The position numbers and the translations under genes were made by a program. Below the pieces are notes generated by a model. That model was not told the DNA's origin and made no database searches. It saw only the letters and a program-made list of their open reading frames with translations. Positions 44,901-54,420 of a stretch of 64,000 bases of DNA are shown one piece after another. How positions within the stretch are numbered: the stretch's first letter is position 1; each line of letters starts with the position of its first letter. Source of the DNA: Antedon mediterranea (lineage: Eukaryota > Echinodermata > Crinoidea > Comatulida > Antedonidae). The stretch is from positions 10,353,201 to 10,417,200 of the forward strand of contig NC_092670.1 of NCBI RefSeq assembly GCF_964355755.1. The letters are read 5' to 3'.

Positions 44901-47900
44901 ATGTAAAGAAGTAAGATATTAGTAAAAATCGTATGTTAGTAATAAACATTAAAAAAGATATTGTTTCATTGTTACATTTTAAAATATTTGCAAACTATAT
45001 TACTTATTAGTTAAGTAGTTTTGTAATATAACATGTTATTACTAGTAATAAAGTCAATTTATTTTATTTTTATTTTTTTATTTTATTCATTTCGGCAATA
45101 AACATAAAATAATAATTACAAAAAAAACATAAAAATATATATATACAGTATATATGAAAAACAAGACACGAGGCCGAGGAAAGACAAAAGCATTAAACAA
45201 ACGCTGTCACCGGTAAGGTGTGTCTCTCCAACACATAATTTTAATGCATGCTAGTGGTTATATATGAAAAAAACAATTATAAATATAAATGTTATATTAT
45301 ATGTTTATTTATAAAATATGGTAGCTAAGTTAATTCGTTCGTAAATTCTCAAACTTATAACATGTCTAAATAAAAATACAGGAATTGATAATAAATGTGT
45401 TAAGATTGTATATAATAAAATAATTTTCATTTTTCTCTATCTGTGATGAATCTAACTGTATCTGAAAAGAAATCGTAATATATACAATACAAATGTAGAG
45501 AAAAATCGGTAAAGCAATGCACCCCTATTTTTTTAATGGAATAAGCCACGGACATCGCCAATCTAAACAATGCATTTAATATAAACAATGCAAGCAAGCC
45601 TGGCGTTCCATACTAAATACATGCGGCCGAACTCGTTGGCGGCCGAACACGACGGTATTCGTAATATGCAGCAGCATGTATTAATTATTCTAGGCCTAGC
45701 CCTGAACTGAAAAATTAATTAATTTACCTTCCTGTTATTATTGCGTTATATATATTATTATATTTAAAATAACCGTCTAGGCCTACTTACCGACAAATTA
45801 ACAGCTCAGCTTTACATATTTATACGATCAGGCCAGGGAAACCCACAGTCGAATCGCGTCGATCTCTGGTGGTGTTGTTGTACATACAACGTGCATCGTC
45901 CATTGTTAGATCAGATCTCTGCTGTGTGGATGCTCATTAACATATCATGCATATGTATGAGTTAGCTCTACCGGCCTAATTTCTGAGCCGATGAGTTCGA
46001 AAAAATGGTAAACTTATTTTGATTTTTTTATAAGCGAAATCAATATTTTTTTCGGATTTTTTTTCGGTGGAAGTGAATAACTTTATGTTAACTACAAAAC
46101 GGTCTATTCAAAATTTGATTTTTTTCATCTTTATTTTTCATTTTTTGGGGGACAATACATCTTTAAATAAAAAATACAGATATTATAACAATATAGACAT
46201 GTCAGAATGAAGAAGTAATGACGAGAAATTAAAAAAATTAAATTTCATATACATTTTAGGGTAAATTCATGGAAAGTCTGTTTTTCAGCAGCTTAGGGAA
46301 GTCCATTAATATTCATGAGATATTCACAAAATCACGTCATCAGTGGATTCCAAACTTGCGACGTCAAGCTTGTACGTTGTGTTCTCTCTCCCCTGTCAAA
46401 CGACGACCACCCGATCATTGTGAAATACATTTTTTTGTAGATTTTCTAAGCTAGGCCTAAAGTGTAATAATAACAGTAGTAGCATATATTTATTTGACAT
46501 TTAATGAAATACAAAATTTAGTACAGATTACGGAGTCATAAATTATACTATTTTTATACCTCGAATAGTACAGATCGTATATCGGCTTCACGTACTAGGC
46601 TAGGCCTGGATAAGCAAGCCTGCGAGCTACAGCGATTTTAATTGTTTTTGCTTATCCTTGCCTCCTTAGATTTTCACCTGTCTTGTTTTTGTTACCTTGT
46701 TTTAAATGTATTTCAATTTTAAAGGCTAAAATAAAGAATGAACGAATGAATGAAGGCCTAGCCTAAATCATTTTATTCATGGGTGAGAGCCATTTCTGAC
46801 TAGGGATTCCATGCCACGATGGCTACGTTAAAACATTGGGGCCATCATTCATGGGCCTAGCTAGCCTATTATTAAACGATTGGCCCATAAATAACAAAAG
46901 TCAGTGGATTCCAAACCCATCCTATCAACCAAACTCCTAAACAATCTAAACCTAAAACGTTCTACAAAAATCGGCTGTAAATATTGAGGCAAAACAAGGT
47001 CCGATCGCCGTCCGCACGTATGGTGTCCCGATCGTCTAATAAGTAGGCCTGAAATAGGCCTAGTTTACTCTCCAAAAAAGCGGATACTGCATCAAGCAAG
47101 TAGACCGGTTGTAGGAAGGAGACCTAGCCTATCCGGCCCAGTTAAAAATTGAGCTAGCTAGTGTAGTAGACCCTATGCGAATTGATACTACTAGGCCTTT
47201 TACTATAGGCTACACTTGTTAAAATTAGCAATACTGTACTTATGTTTACAAATATTCCAACTCTCTCATTCGAGCTATATTATCTATACCATTCCGGTAG
47301 GTCGAGTCGACCTTCAATCAAATACTGTACATCGTTCATGTTGTAATTTAGACGGGGTATACTCGACCCGACCAGTTTGGTATTGTATACTGTATCTGCT
47401 TATCACGTGACGATGCCAGGCATGGGCAGAGAGAGCACGTGTATCGTCTCCTCGCTCTCCTCGCTCAGCAGGAATGTATACGTTACGCTTCATTGATTTT
47501 GAAGGCTTTCCCTAAGTCAGTGCGAAAATCGGCAAACGTAAAGTGCAAACTTATCTAATTTTTCACTGTTTTGATGGATTTTCATAGAAAATTGACTTTA
47601 TAAATGGGAAGACCGACTAAAATTACATCAGATAAGTATAATTTTACAAAATTAATTGATATGGTTAATGATAACGAGTCGTCGGAAGATTGACCATTTC
47701 ACGAATTTCCTATTCTGTAACCATATTGTGATTTTGCCGTAGCTGCACTTGTAATCTGGCCTCATTTCACAGCCTTCGTTCTGCTTCACTGGGCGCTTAT
47801 ATAAATTGAAACTTTTACCGTTCAAGAGACAAACAAATATATTTTACATTTTTTACTATTAAACCCGGAACCCCTCTTTAAAAACATTAAATATCATTTA

Positions 47901-48383
47901 TTTGTACTGCCACTGTTTAACATTCCTAAAGAAGCTAGAATAAATTATGGTATTGTTCAAATTCGATAAAATCAGTAGAGGGCAGTGTTAAAAAATATTG
48001 TCTGCGATTTAAAAATATTATAAAATATATCATTTATTTGTACTGCCACTGTTTAACATTCCCAAAGAAGCTAGAATAAATCATAGTATTGTTCAAATTT
48101 GATTGAATAGCGACTCTGTTTAGTACGGCGGAACAGCACTAGTCCCTGAATTACACATGTGCACTAGAGATCAGATTGATACGCCCTCATCTTTCAGTAT
48201 TTTAATTCACAAAGTGGGATCTACCTGTTTTTATATAGATATTTTCACTGAGGCTTATGAGAGTCTGAAAGATAATATAGTTCATTGGGGTTATCAGCAG
48301 TCAAAAGAGGACTACTATCAAGTATTGATAGAGGGCGATGTTGCTGTATCAACGGCCAAGCACGAGTTTTACGGTGTTGCAAT
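35800..48383 (+). CDS. QTMAN: tRNA-queuosine alpha-mannosyltransferase (QTMAN/GTDC1), C-terminus missing
   Basis: Five exons (35800-35984, 37909-38076, 38707-39072, 39702-39811, 48239-48383) join in frame with consistent phases into about 325 residues. The family has about 450, so roughly the last quarter is missing. It starts [18 protein letters not shown], the typical N-terminus of the GTDC1 family. [10 protein letters not shown], the [10 protein letters not shown] block and [11 protein letters not shown] (the donor-site region of a GT-B fold glycosyltransferase) follow. The vertebrate enzyme uses GDP-mannose to mannosylate queuosine-34 of tRNA-Asp. Introns carry a LINE, a minisatellite and an 8-kb transposon nest. 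Ending at ...VA with a GT donor (at|gtgagt) shows that at least one more exon is needed. I did not find it up to 59 kb. Confidence 0.92.
36610..37880 (+). mobile_element. 5'-truncated LINE in QTMAN intron 1
   Basis: The open frame at 36658-37668 is followed by about 200 bp of 3' UTR with ggtgtggcacgccttatggc...tgccactccttggcacactc, an inverted pair flanking a gacagtgg core, and a taaaataaaatta tail ending near 37881. The tail ends about 25 bases before the exon 2 acceptor AG, so the acceptor's pyrimidine tract sits directly beside LINE sequence. Confidence 0.8.
36658..37668 (+). CDS. LINE reverse transcriptase, C-terminal half
   Basis: 336 codons: [21 protein letters not shown] (block B) leads to a catalytic box YTDDT instead of the usual [17 protein letters not shown], the YCSPVWYPY block and the C-terminal [11 protein letters not shown] segment follow. 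The endonuclease and first polymerase blocks are absent. The Thr in the catalytic box is within the variation seen in the family, but it may mark loss of function. No stop codons interrupt it. Confidence 0.9.
   Translation: MISKLKRTYGIGGSMLPWLESFLTERKQKVVFNGKMSGKSCVISGVPQGSVLGPLLFNIYVNDLHMHLRAKPYQYTDDTCIAKCIMTDEDSLSLQQDIDTISRWSALNSLSINPNKCQVLSLSRKRDPVVPSYILNGHELMNVNDITLLGVVISHNLSWAHQVDNVTLKCNRMLGFIRSIATGCSTSVLLKLYKCLVLRHIQYCSPVWYPYRQCHINKIEKIQRRASRFILHQRILDQPYSDRLTRLNLMTAESNRDYFTVIFVTNILYKLQNSFILNMLTINCRHLDVLTFKHLASKTDSGKHFIPTRFIRLWNSLPVNIKDAFVCGSWVQFKNC
37909..38076 (+). CDS. QTMAN: QTMAN exon 2
   Basis: Completes the split Arg codon and encodes [20 protein letters not shown], then [15 protein letters not shown] and [10 protein letters not shown]. 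Ends tg|gtactg, phase 2. Confidence 0.93.
38707..39072 (+). CDS. QTMAN: QTMAN exon 3
   Basis: Preceded by tttttcttttag. Reads [39 protein letters not shown], a long Ser/Glu-rich linker (about residues 165-220) that varies in the family, and the conserved [11 protein letters not shown]. Donor tg|gtacag. Confidence 0.92.
39115..39640. repeat. 18-bp minisatellite in QTMAN intron 3
   Basis: Units such as actgctgtacttatttac, actgctatacttattgac and a shorter ctgctatacttatttg, about 28 copies. It fills most of the 629-bp intron between exons 3 and 4. Long open frames through it exist in two registers only because the unit length is a multiple of three. Confidence 0.95.
39702..39811 (+). CDS. QTMAN: QTMAN exon 4
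   Basis: Completes the Trp codon of AHRW and encodes [20 protein letters not shown] then [14 protein letters not shown]; donor ccag|gtaatt, phase 1. Confidence 0.93.
39819..39864. repeat. Left part of a duplicated intron segment interrupted by the transposon nest
   Basis: agtcagtagagggcagtgtt...tctgcgatttaa recurs intact at 47971-48015. The continuation (acattaaatatcatttattt) is found beyond the nest at 47882. Confidence 0.9.
43926..43998. repeat. 16-bp perfect inverted repeat upstream of the zinc-finger relic
   Basis: CCACCCGATTCTGCTA at 43933-43948 and TAGCAGAATCGGGTGG at 43977-43992 are exact complements with a 28-base loop. The loop itself contains acag..cctgt. The start codon of the PHD-like frame is 50 bases downstream. 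Confidence 0.95.
44042..44331 (+). pseudogene. PHD-like zinc-finger fragment (first exon of a transposon-borne gene)
   Basis: ATG at 44042 opens DCIEC, FCEEC, WQHRRC: a C-x2-C...C-x2-C...H-x3-C series like a PHD finger. A TAG stop at 44195-44197 falls where IDW would be expected. Past it, the same frame continues [11 protein letters not shown]...[10 protein letters not shown], supplying the next cysteine. The frame is lost near 44310, where a different frame reads [15 protein letters not shown]. One nonsense change and one frameshift therefore separate this from an open gene. Confidence 0.6.
44309..44414 (+). pseudogene. Linker exon end before the FLYWCH domain
   Basis: [20 protein letters not shown], then [15 protein letters not shown] ending at a good donor (aat|gtaagt at 44414/44415), phase 0, which joins in frame to the FLYWCH exon at 44509. 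Proline-rich acidic linkers of this kind precede FLYWCH domains in transposon proteins. Confidence 0.55.
44509..44712 (+). pseudogene. FLYWCH zinc-finger domain, partial
   Basis: After the acceptor ttctgttgtttcag the exon reads [40 protein letters not shown]: the LVDS.GY.Y, W-R-C and C-K-A landmarks of FLYWCH. The closing His-x-His pair is missing; the frame drifts after EKNGVETLW and ends at TAA. Whether a truncated product is made is unknown. Confidence 0.7.
44770..45062. repeat. Tandem duplication of about 145 bp after the FLYWCH fragment
   Basis: gttagtaataaacattaaa ... ttgtaatataacatgttatt ... aataaagtcaattt occurs at 44780-44898 and 44935-45062. Both copies end in an AATAAA hexamer (44881 and 45049), possible polyadenylation signals of the relic gene. 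Confidence 0.85.
45063..45240. repeat. SINE-like dispersed repeat tail
   Basis: ttcatttcggcaataaacat with a preceding T-rich run and following acgctgtcaccggtaaggtg; relative of 7870-8020. Confidence 0.5.
46606..46755 (+). repeat. Dispersed SINE/LINE tail with (AATG)n end
   Basis: ggataagcaagcctgcgagc, tgcttatccttgcctcctta, aaataaagaatgaacgaatg. It is the plus-strand relative of 34553-34700 and lies in the right part of the outer TTAA element. Confidence 0.75.
47882..48106. repeat. Duplicated intron segment (filled copy end and intact copy)
   Basis: catttatttgtactgccact followed by gtttaacattc(c/t)caaagaa occurs at 47892 and 48029, and cagtagagggcagtgttaaa at 39824 and 47974. The second, unbroken copy (47971-48106) represents the sequence before the nest inserted into the first. 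Confidence 0.92.
48239..48383 (+). CDS. QTMAN: QTMAN exon 5
   Basis: Follows ttttatatag. Reads [40 protein letters not shown] and GVA, with a split Met codon at at|gtgagt. The family continues MLEA..., which is not found directly after, so a further exon must follow. Confidence 0.92.
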
Positions 48384-49635
48384 GTGAGTAGTTTTAATTA
48401 TTGTTTAACAGTTCGATTAGGCCCTCTACAGACACAGAAGCCATGGTCCAGATGCCTATCATAAACGACAGGAGCTGAAATGGACCAGTACATTGGGGTA
48501 ACCCCCTAAACTCTACCGTAAGATGTTTTTTTTTAATGTACACAAGGCCCATGGACTCCAGTTTTAAGTTTTTTCCAAGATGTCTTGTTGTAGCACCAGA
48601 ATAATATTCAAGGAGAGCCTGGAACCTGTACTGATGTTATGGCTTTATTTTTTGGCGCCCCTAAACCAAAAGACAAGATCACCTAAAATTTAAGTATTTA
48701 AAGTTTACAATACTTGGTGTTGTATAATATGGAATAGCCACTCTCTAATTTCTTTGCGTTCACCATTATAGCTTTACTCCGATTATAAATTTTGAAATAG
48801 TTACTGGAAGCCTGATGTATATTTATTAGGCGTCATCTACAAATTATTTCAGACCACAGAGACGCGTCTGAAAACTTGCAACCCATCAGACGCGTCTGTC
48901 CAATGCTGAACCTAATTAACGATCTATTATGAATATTCATGAGCTACCCAATTGCGGCGAAGACGCGTCTGTGTGATTAAAACCCGTCTTCGCTGTTTAG
49001 TAGGTAAAACAATAGAAAACGCGTCTGAGTGATTAAAACCCGTCTGTATTGCTTGTATGGTGAAACAACATTGGTATCATTTCACAGAACCAACAAATCT
49101 GAGACTAGGCCTAGGTTATCCTAATTTGGACGGAAATTCGCCGATGAGACGACATCGGGCCTGTGGACCTCAGCTCATGCAGAGAGAAAGAAACTCTAGG
49201 CTAGCCTAGTTTCGGCGGCCTACATACTAGCTAGGCCTATAAATTATTTAACGCTCCTACCTTGGGTTAGCGAATTATAAAAACAACGACGCCTAGGCTA
49301 GGATATGAAAAATAAATATATATTCCATATTAAGATAAAACATGAGCAGTTTAGAGCTAGAGAGAGAGTATTATGTTTCATGTCATGTGACACAAAATCC
49401 AGGTACACGATCTTAATTACTGTTTTATCGTCGTCCAGACGGCAGCCGCCAGAGTATCGCCTTTCATGCCATGTGACCAAAAAAACTAGGTCTGTATTTA
49501 TTACGGTCTTCTGTCAGCAGTCTTTTTGAGCGACCGACTGAAAACGTTCAGATTCTATATTTAGAATGAATTGTTTACGATCTTTTTTTCTTGGCATCGT
49601 TCTGGATGGACTGGACGTTCGCTATAATATGTTTA
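48384..49635. other. QTMAN intron 5 start or downstream DNA
   Basis: Contains the repeat fragment shared with 5827-5936 (48660-48762) and the acgcgtctg cluster (48857-49045). No candidate C-terminal QTMAN exon was recognised. Confidence 0.5.
48857..49050. repeat. Cluster of GACGCGTCTG palindromic decamers
   Basis: agacgcgtctg or acgcgtctg occurs five times, and gattaaaacccgtct twice, in 190 bp. The core is an MluI-like palindrome. Likely a subterminal region of an unidentified element. Confidence 0.7.
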
Positions 49636-49638
49636 TTA

Positions 49639-50459
49639 AGCCCCTTTCTCACAGATGTGCCTGCAATATACCGGTACAGTGCTGGCGTCGTGCCGGTATC
49701 GTTACCGGCATATACCCATTCTCATCGGACTATCGTGCCGGAAATATAACCGGTATATACCGGCTTTCTGTGAGAAAGGAGTCGGGCATATTCGGCCAAT
49801 AAAAAGTCTCTGACAAAATAATTATTGAGGGCGTCCTTTATTGTTATTATTTTTGTCTAGCGATGATATGGCGGCGAATGTTAAGTTACAGATTATTATC
49901 TTCCTTTATAGCATATTTATGTAATACATGCTATGTACAGTATATTGTGCATATATTATACAGGTATAGCAATTAATTTGCCGTCATCGGCAATCTGTAA
50001 AACACCTTAGAAGGCTGTAGGCCTACAATTTACAAGGCGACGAAAGGTCAGGCACCAACAAACAAAGAGCTAATAATGGCCTAGCCTAGCGGCCTATATA
50101 GATTATGCTACAAATTTCTTCTTGTCCCCTTATTTTAAGCAGCTCTCTTATCTCATTATCCCTCCAGTTCCACATTATTATTGTTGAATAGGCGCCAAAG
50201 TGATACACTTGACTGCGCAAGGTGTCAAAGCCTCGACGGGGAACCCCGGAATATAACGGCAATACGTTCTCACAGAATGCCCGTCTGGCATTGCGGGGAA
50301 TATCCCTAGAATATTACTAGGTCTAAAGCAGGTCATGTCGATGCCGGCACGGGTGCCGGCATGATGCCAAGACGACCCGTTCTCACAGAAAACCATACCG
50401 GCATGGTAATGGTATATTCCCGCAATATTCCTGGCACACAACTCTGTGAGAAAGGGGCT
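49639..50459. mobile_element. 821-bp MITE with AGCCCCTTTCTCACAGA ends, TSD TTA
   Basis: agcccctttctcacaga on the left and the complement tctgtgagaaaggggct on the right, TTA on both sides (49636-49638, 50460-50462). Inner zones on both sides are built from ccggtat/atgccggca motifs, and a second end-like sequence (ctttctgtgagaaaggag, 49763-49780) suggests two overlapping copies. A Harbinger-type origin is inferred from the TTA duplication. Confidence 0.8.
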
Positions 50460-50462
50460 TTA

Positions 50463-51152
50463 GTTGGCCTGTTCGTTGAGGTTCACTTGTGTTGGATCGC
50501 GTGTCTCTACGTTTACATCGTGGGAAATTTATATTTATATTCGCCGTTGAGTAGGTAAAGACTTGTCTCCAAAGCAAGTAAACTCAAAGCTGAAGAGCCT
50601 GCGAAAGCAGTACAACATTGCAAAATACAATAACTCGGGGAGGGAACGAATTAATTGTCCCCATTACGATGTTTTCTGTGCTCTCACAACATCTCTATCA
50701 CTAGGGCTAGGCTGTTGAAAGTGAGACGTAAAACTTCCTTTATTGCGACTTTTAATTATCGATCAAATAAATGAATGGCAATTTGGGTAAAAAAGATGAA
50801 ATTTAACACGACCACCCAAGAACTTATTGTTAGCAGAAACGGGGTACTAAAAAATACGGTATAAAAAATACCGTATTTTATACCCTATTTTTATACCGTA
50901 TTTTGAGCAGTTGCAGCAGAAACAGGCCCTTAGAATTATTTCAGTTTGTTTTATTTTTGCTCAGTTACTTTTGTCATTGAAACGTAGTAACATTCAATAA
51001 ATATACAACATGGCATATGTTGATATTTAAGGTGCTGCAAGGTCCTAAGCATGAACTCCTAAAGATTGGTGTTCTCTTTATCACTGCCCTCTTGTAACCG
51101 TACTTTCTTTTGTTGCTATAGCAACTGATGCTTTTATTAGAACATTTAGGGG
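50463..51152. other. Unassigned DNA with a hairpin cluster
   Basis: At 50851-50904 the 12-mer AAAATACGGTAT and its complement occur three times (one forward, two reversed), giving alternative hairpins. Otherwise no feature. Confidence 0.6.
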
Positions 51153-51156
51153 TTAA

Positions 51157-51490
51157 AGATGTATTGTCCCCCTGAAAAAATAATTCTTAACAAAATTTTT
51201 ATTGAATATGCCATTTTAATGTAACATAATAGTTATCGACTTTGACCAAAAATTGGATTGAAAAAAAATGTATTTATCTGAAAAAAACTGTAATTTAAAG
51301 CAAAGAATGGCCAAATTGACCAGCCAGTGGGTTTTTGGTTGAATTTAACCATTTATTTAATCAATTTGTAGGTGAAAACATTTTTTTTTCTATATGGAAC
51401 TGATTAACCTTTTTAAAACCACAAAATAACATATTCAAAGTCTGATTTAATTAACCTTTTTTTTTCATGTTTTTGGGGGACAATACATCT
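51157..51490. mobile_element. 334-bp MITE of the AGATGTATTGTCCCCC TTAA family
   Basis: Both 16-bp ends are intact and TTAA flanks them (51153-51156, 51491-51494). The inside keeps only the two subterminal zones of the larger copies (30725, 39914), so it is an internal-deletion derivative. Confidence 0.93.
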
Positions 51491-51595
51491 TTAATAGGTC
51501 AAACCCCTTTATGTTTTTTTTTGTTTTAGCTGAAAGTGATTTTTTACACTAATACATTCAAAGCTTTAGATTTAGATCTTAAATTTTGTTTGATA

Positions 51596-52195
51596 CTTTC
51601 ACTTTACCTTGGAAAATACATCAACATTCATCTTGTGTTTGCTTATGTCACTAATTTCTTAGATCAAAACCAATATAATAAGATATATGTAGCTACATGT
51701 ACATTTTTATTTCATTTTTAATCAATTCAAAACAAGATTCAATTTAAAAACTTCAGCAAACATCATTACAAATACTCCTAAAACTACTAGAATATAATTA
51801 ATTAGAATATCATTAATTAAAATATAGGAAATACTGATTTATGATTAGATATCAATTTGATTTTATTAATTAAAAAGCAATAATAATAATTCAATTCAAT
51901 TCAAATTCAATTACTTTCACCTTTACCTTGGAAAATACATAAACATTCATCTTGTGTTTGTTTATGTCACTAATTTCTATAAAAACCAATATAATAAGAT
52001 ATATAATATGTAGGCCTACATTCATTGTAAGTTTTTATTTCATTTTTAATCATTTCAAAACGAGATTCAATTTAAGAACTTCAGCAAATATTAGATTAAA
52101 ACACTACTAATTATTAATGAAAATATAGGAAATACTGATTTATGATTAGATATCAATTTGTTATTATTATATTTAAACAATAATAATGTTACTAT
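51596..52195. repeat. Tandem duplication of about 310 bp
   Basis: tttaccttggaaaatacat, acattcatcttgtgtttg, tttttatttcatttttaatc and aaatactgatttatgattag occur in the same order at 51604-51870 and 51921-52165. Non-coding. Confidence 0.85.
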
Positions 52196-52600
52196 TATGT
52201 ATGTATTAGCATAGTTTTAAATAATAAAATAAGATTTTTTTACAGAATGAATTGATTAAATTATTTGGTATTACTATAATATTTAAAAATGATTAATAAT
52301 AAAACATCCATTGTTACTAACTAATAAAAAATTCCCAAAAAAATAAATTACAGTTGATATGACAATATATTTTATTATTGATCTTATAAAATGTGGATTA
52401 TTATTATAATAAATAATCATTTAATGATAAGGCAAAATTTTACTTAATAATTAGTTGTTTATTTTTTAATTAATTTATATCCAATATTACTTTGCAAAAT
52501 TCCAAAATAAAAGATTGAATGAATGAATTATAAAGAATATAACCATTTAACACCAGATACCCTTTTAATTAAATTAGTAAAACTAAAATAAATATCAATA
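52196..52600. other. Very AT-rich DNA
   Basis: No gene or defined repeat; leads into the tandem array. Confidence 0.5.
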
Positions 52601-52608
52601 CTAGATTT

Positions 52609-52629
52609 AATTCGTCACTATGACGAATT
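52609..52629. repeat. Unit-start hairpin
   Basis: Arms AATTCGTCA and TGACGAATT around CTA; the same hairpin is at 54004, 55512 and 57130. It is perfect in all four units. Confidence 0.95.
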
Positions 52630-52923
52630 ATAGGTTATATGCATTGATTTAAATAAAGATAATTGATTGATTTAAGATATATTGATTGATTGATTTTCTC
52701 AGAATCATTAGTTATTTATAATATATGACAGGATCTTGCTAACGCAAATACAATAGCCGGTATCATAATCCGATCAAAGATCTTTCTGCGTATATAATGT
52801 CATAAACCACATTTGTGTTTTTATTTAGATTTCATTATAAATCATGTGTATAATCTATACACTAAGAAATATAATTGAACAACCAATACGGATAATAAAA
52901 AAAATCTTATTTCGTTTGGTTTC

Positions 52924-53001
52924 CCAAGGTGAGACTCGAACTCGGTACTTGACTGCTATAGACACGAGCAAAGACCACCGAGCCATACACAACTGACTAA
53001 A
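52924..53001 (-). repeat. tRNA-like module, unit 1
   Basis: Minus strand: A box TGGCTCGGTGG and B box GAGTTCGAGTCTC about 45 bases apart, followed by accttggg. It is tRNA-derived but lacks a closed acceptor stem, so it is more like a SINE head than a gene. Confidence 0.7.
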
Positions 53002-54340
53002 AGTTATGGAAAAATTCCTCCGTGTATTTACTATGCAGTAACCACTTTGGTGCAGATAGATTATTACATACCGCATTGAATTATAATATTTTACTATGAT
53101 GACATCTTTAAAAATTTAAAAAAATGATGCACTGTCAAACTACCGGTATATACTTTTAACTTTAATATATGAACTTCTTAAGGAAGAAAGTTAATGTTAA
53201 GTTTGTTATTTTGGCCTAAGAAAATGTTATAATTTGTTTGATTGTCGAAATTAATTTTGTTAAATTTAATATGCCATTAATGATGACTTAATCAACTTTT
53301 GTTCTTCTAATTTCATAATAAATCATACATATTATACATACACTTCAAGAAAATTAAATAAAAAATAGGTGTTCCCGAGCATTCTAACGATTTATATTAA
53401 TTTTAAAATTTAGCATATTTTCACCATTTTGTTAACTTACACGTGCGTAGCCTGTCACTTTTGATGTGCTCGTATAACGCTGTTTTGCGTTGAAAAGTGA
53501 ATAAAATATGATGATATTATTAAAGAAAGGTTATACAACAGTAATCGGACAAAAACAGTGCGCATTAACGTTTGACGCGCAGTGCGCGTGCAATAATCTG
53601 CGCACTCATGGCAATTTTTTAAACGCCTAAAATTGCCTGAAACGTACTCTAATTTCATCGAAAATAAATTCTGACAATTTTCAACATTTTAAGCGCGCGT
53701 ACGCATGCGTTATATGCGCTACGCACGCAATTGTATTGCCATATGATGAAATATGACCTGAAATTTATGAGTACCAAATTTTGTTTAATTTTGATTCATG
53801 CTTGTGAAGATATGATTACAAACGTGATTTCGTTCAATCGCGCGTAGACCGCGTAATTTTTGATTGCGCACCGTGAAAACATAACCACATCGATTCCTGG
53901 CCATAAGGAATATACTCTGAAAAATTGACTTAGTTAGATGAAACTGATATCAAGATAATTGACGGACAAATAGTGCTAAGGAAAGAATAAATAAACTAGA
54001 TTTAATTCGTCACTATGACGAATTATAGGTTATATGCATTGATTTAAATAAAGATAATTGATTTTTAAAATATATATTGATTGATTGATTTTCTCAGAAT
54101 CTTTAATTATTTATAATATATGATAGGACCTTGCTAACGCGAACACCATAGCCGGTATCACAATCCGATCAAAGATCCATATGCGTATAATGTCATAAAC
54201 CACATTTGTTGTTACATAATAATAAAGACATAAGTTAATTTTTATCTAGATTTCATTATAAATCATGTGTATAATCTATACACTAAGAAATAAATTTGAA
54301 CAAACAATACGGATAATAAAAAAAAACTTATTTTGTTTCG

Positions 54341-54420
54341 TTTCCCAAGGTGAGACTCGATCTCGGTACTTGAATGCTATAGACACGAGCAAAGACCACC
54401 GAGCCATACACAACTGACTA
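54341..54420 (-). repeat. tRNA-like module, unit 2
   Basis: As unit 1, but the B box reads GAGATCGAGTCTC (T to A), a change shared with unit 4. Confidence 0.7.

Larger units (their letters stand above)
41893..45659 (+). mobile_element. Inner layer: 3.8-kb element with TTCGGCCGC ends carrying a zinc-finger gene relic
   Basis: Ends are inverted: GGGTGTACATCGTGTTCGGC and complement AATACCGTCGTGTTCGGC, each followed by a second ggccg motif. They are flanked by AGTCATAT (41885-41892) and CGTAATAT (45660-45667). The empty copy 1 reads AGTAATAT, so the 8-bp duplication has one mutation on each side. Inside are AT-rich DNA, a palindrome, and a PHD-like/FLYWCH gene remnant. FLYWCH fingers commonly accompany MULE-type transposases, so a Mutator-like origin is plausible but not shown. 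Confidence 0.85.
39914..46163. mobile_element. Middle layer: TTAA-type element, copy 2 (inverted)
   Basis: AGATGTATTGTCCCCCTG at 39914 and the complement at 46146-46163; TTAA at 39910-39913 and 46164-46167. It is the reverse-oriented relative of 30725-33817 along its whole length and lacks the 625-bp MITE. It is interrupted at 41893-45659. Confidence 0.92.
39865..47877. mobile_element. Outer TTAA element of a three-layer nest (ends AGGGGGATTCTGGGTTT)
   Basis: AGGGGGATTCTGGGTTTAA on the left, complement of the right end AGAGGGGTTCCGGGTTTAA; TTAA at 39861-39864 and 47878-47881. Only 45 bp of this element lie left of the next insertion; 1.7 kb lie to the right. The right part (46168-47877) contains a SINE-like tail, GGCCTA motifs and no supported gene. 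An intact duplicate of the surrounding intron sequence (47971-48105) shows the empty site. Confidence 0.85.

Noticed and set aside
46269-46454. Short frame with CTLCSLSP and a basic region, considered as a THAP-like finger
   Set aside because: The C-x2-C...C-x35-50-C-x2-H spacing and conserved THAP residues are not present within the frame.
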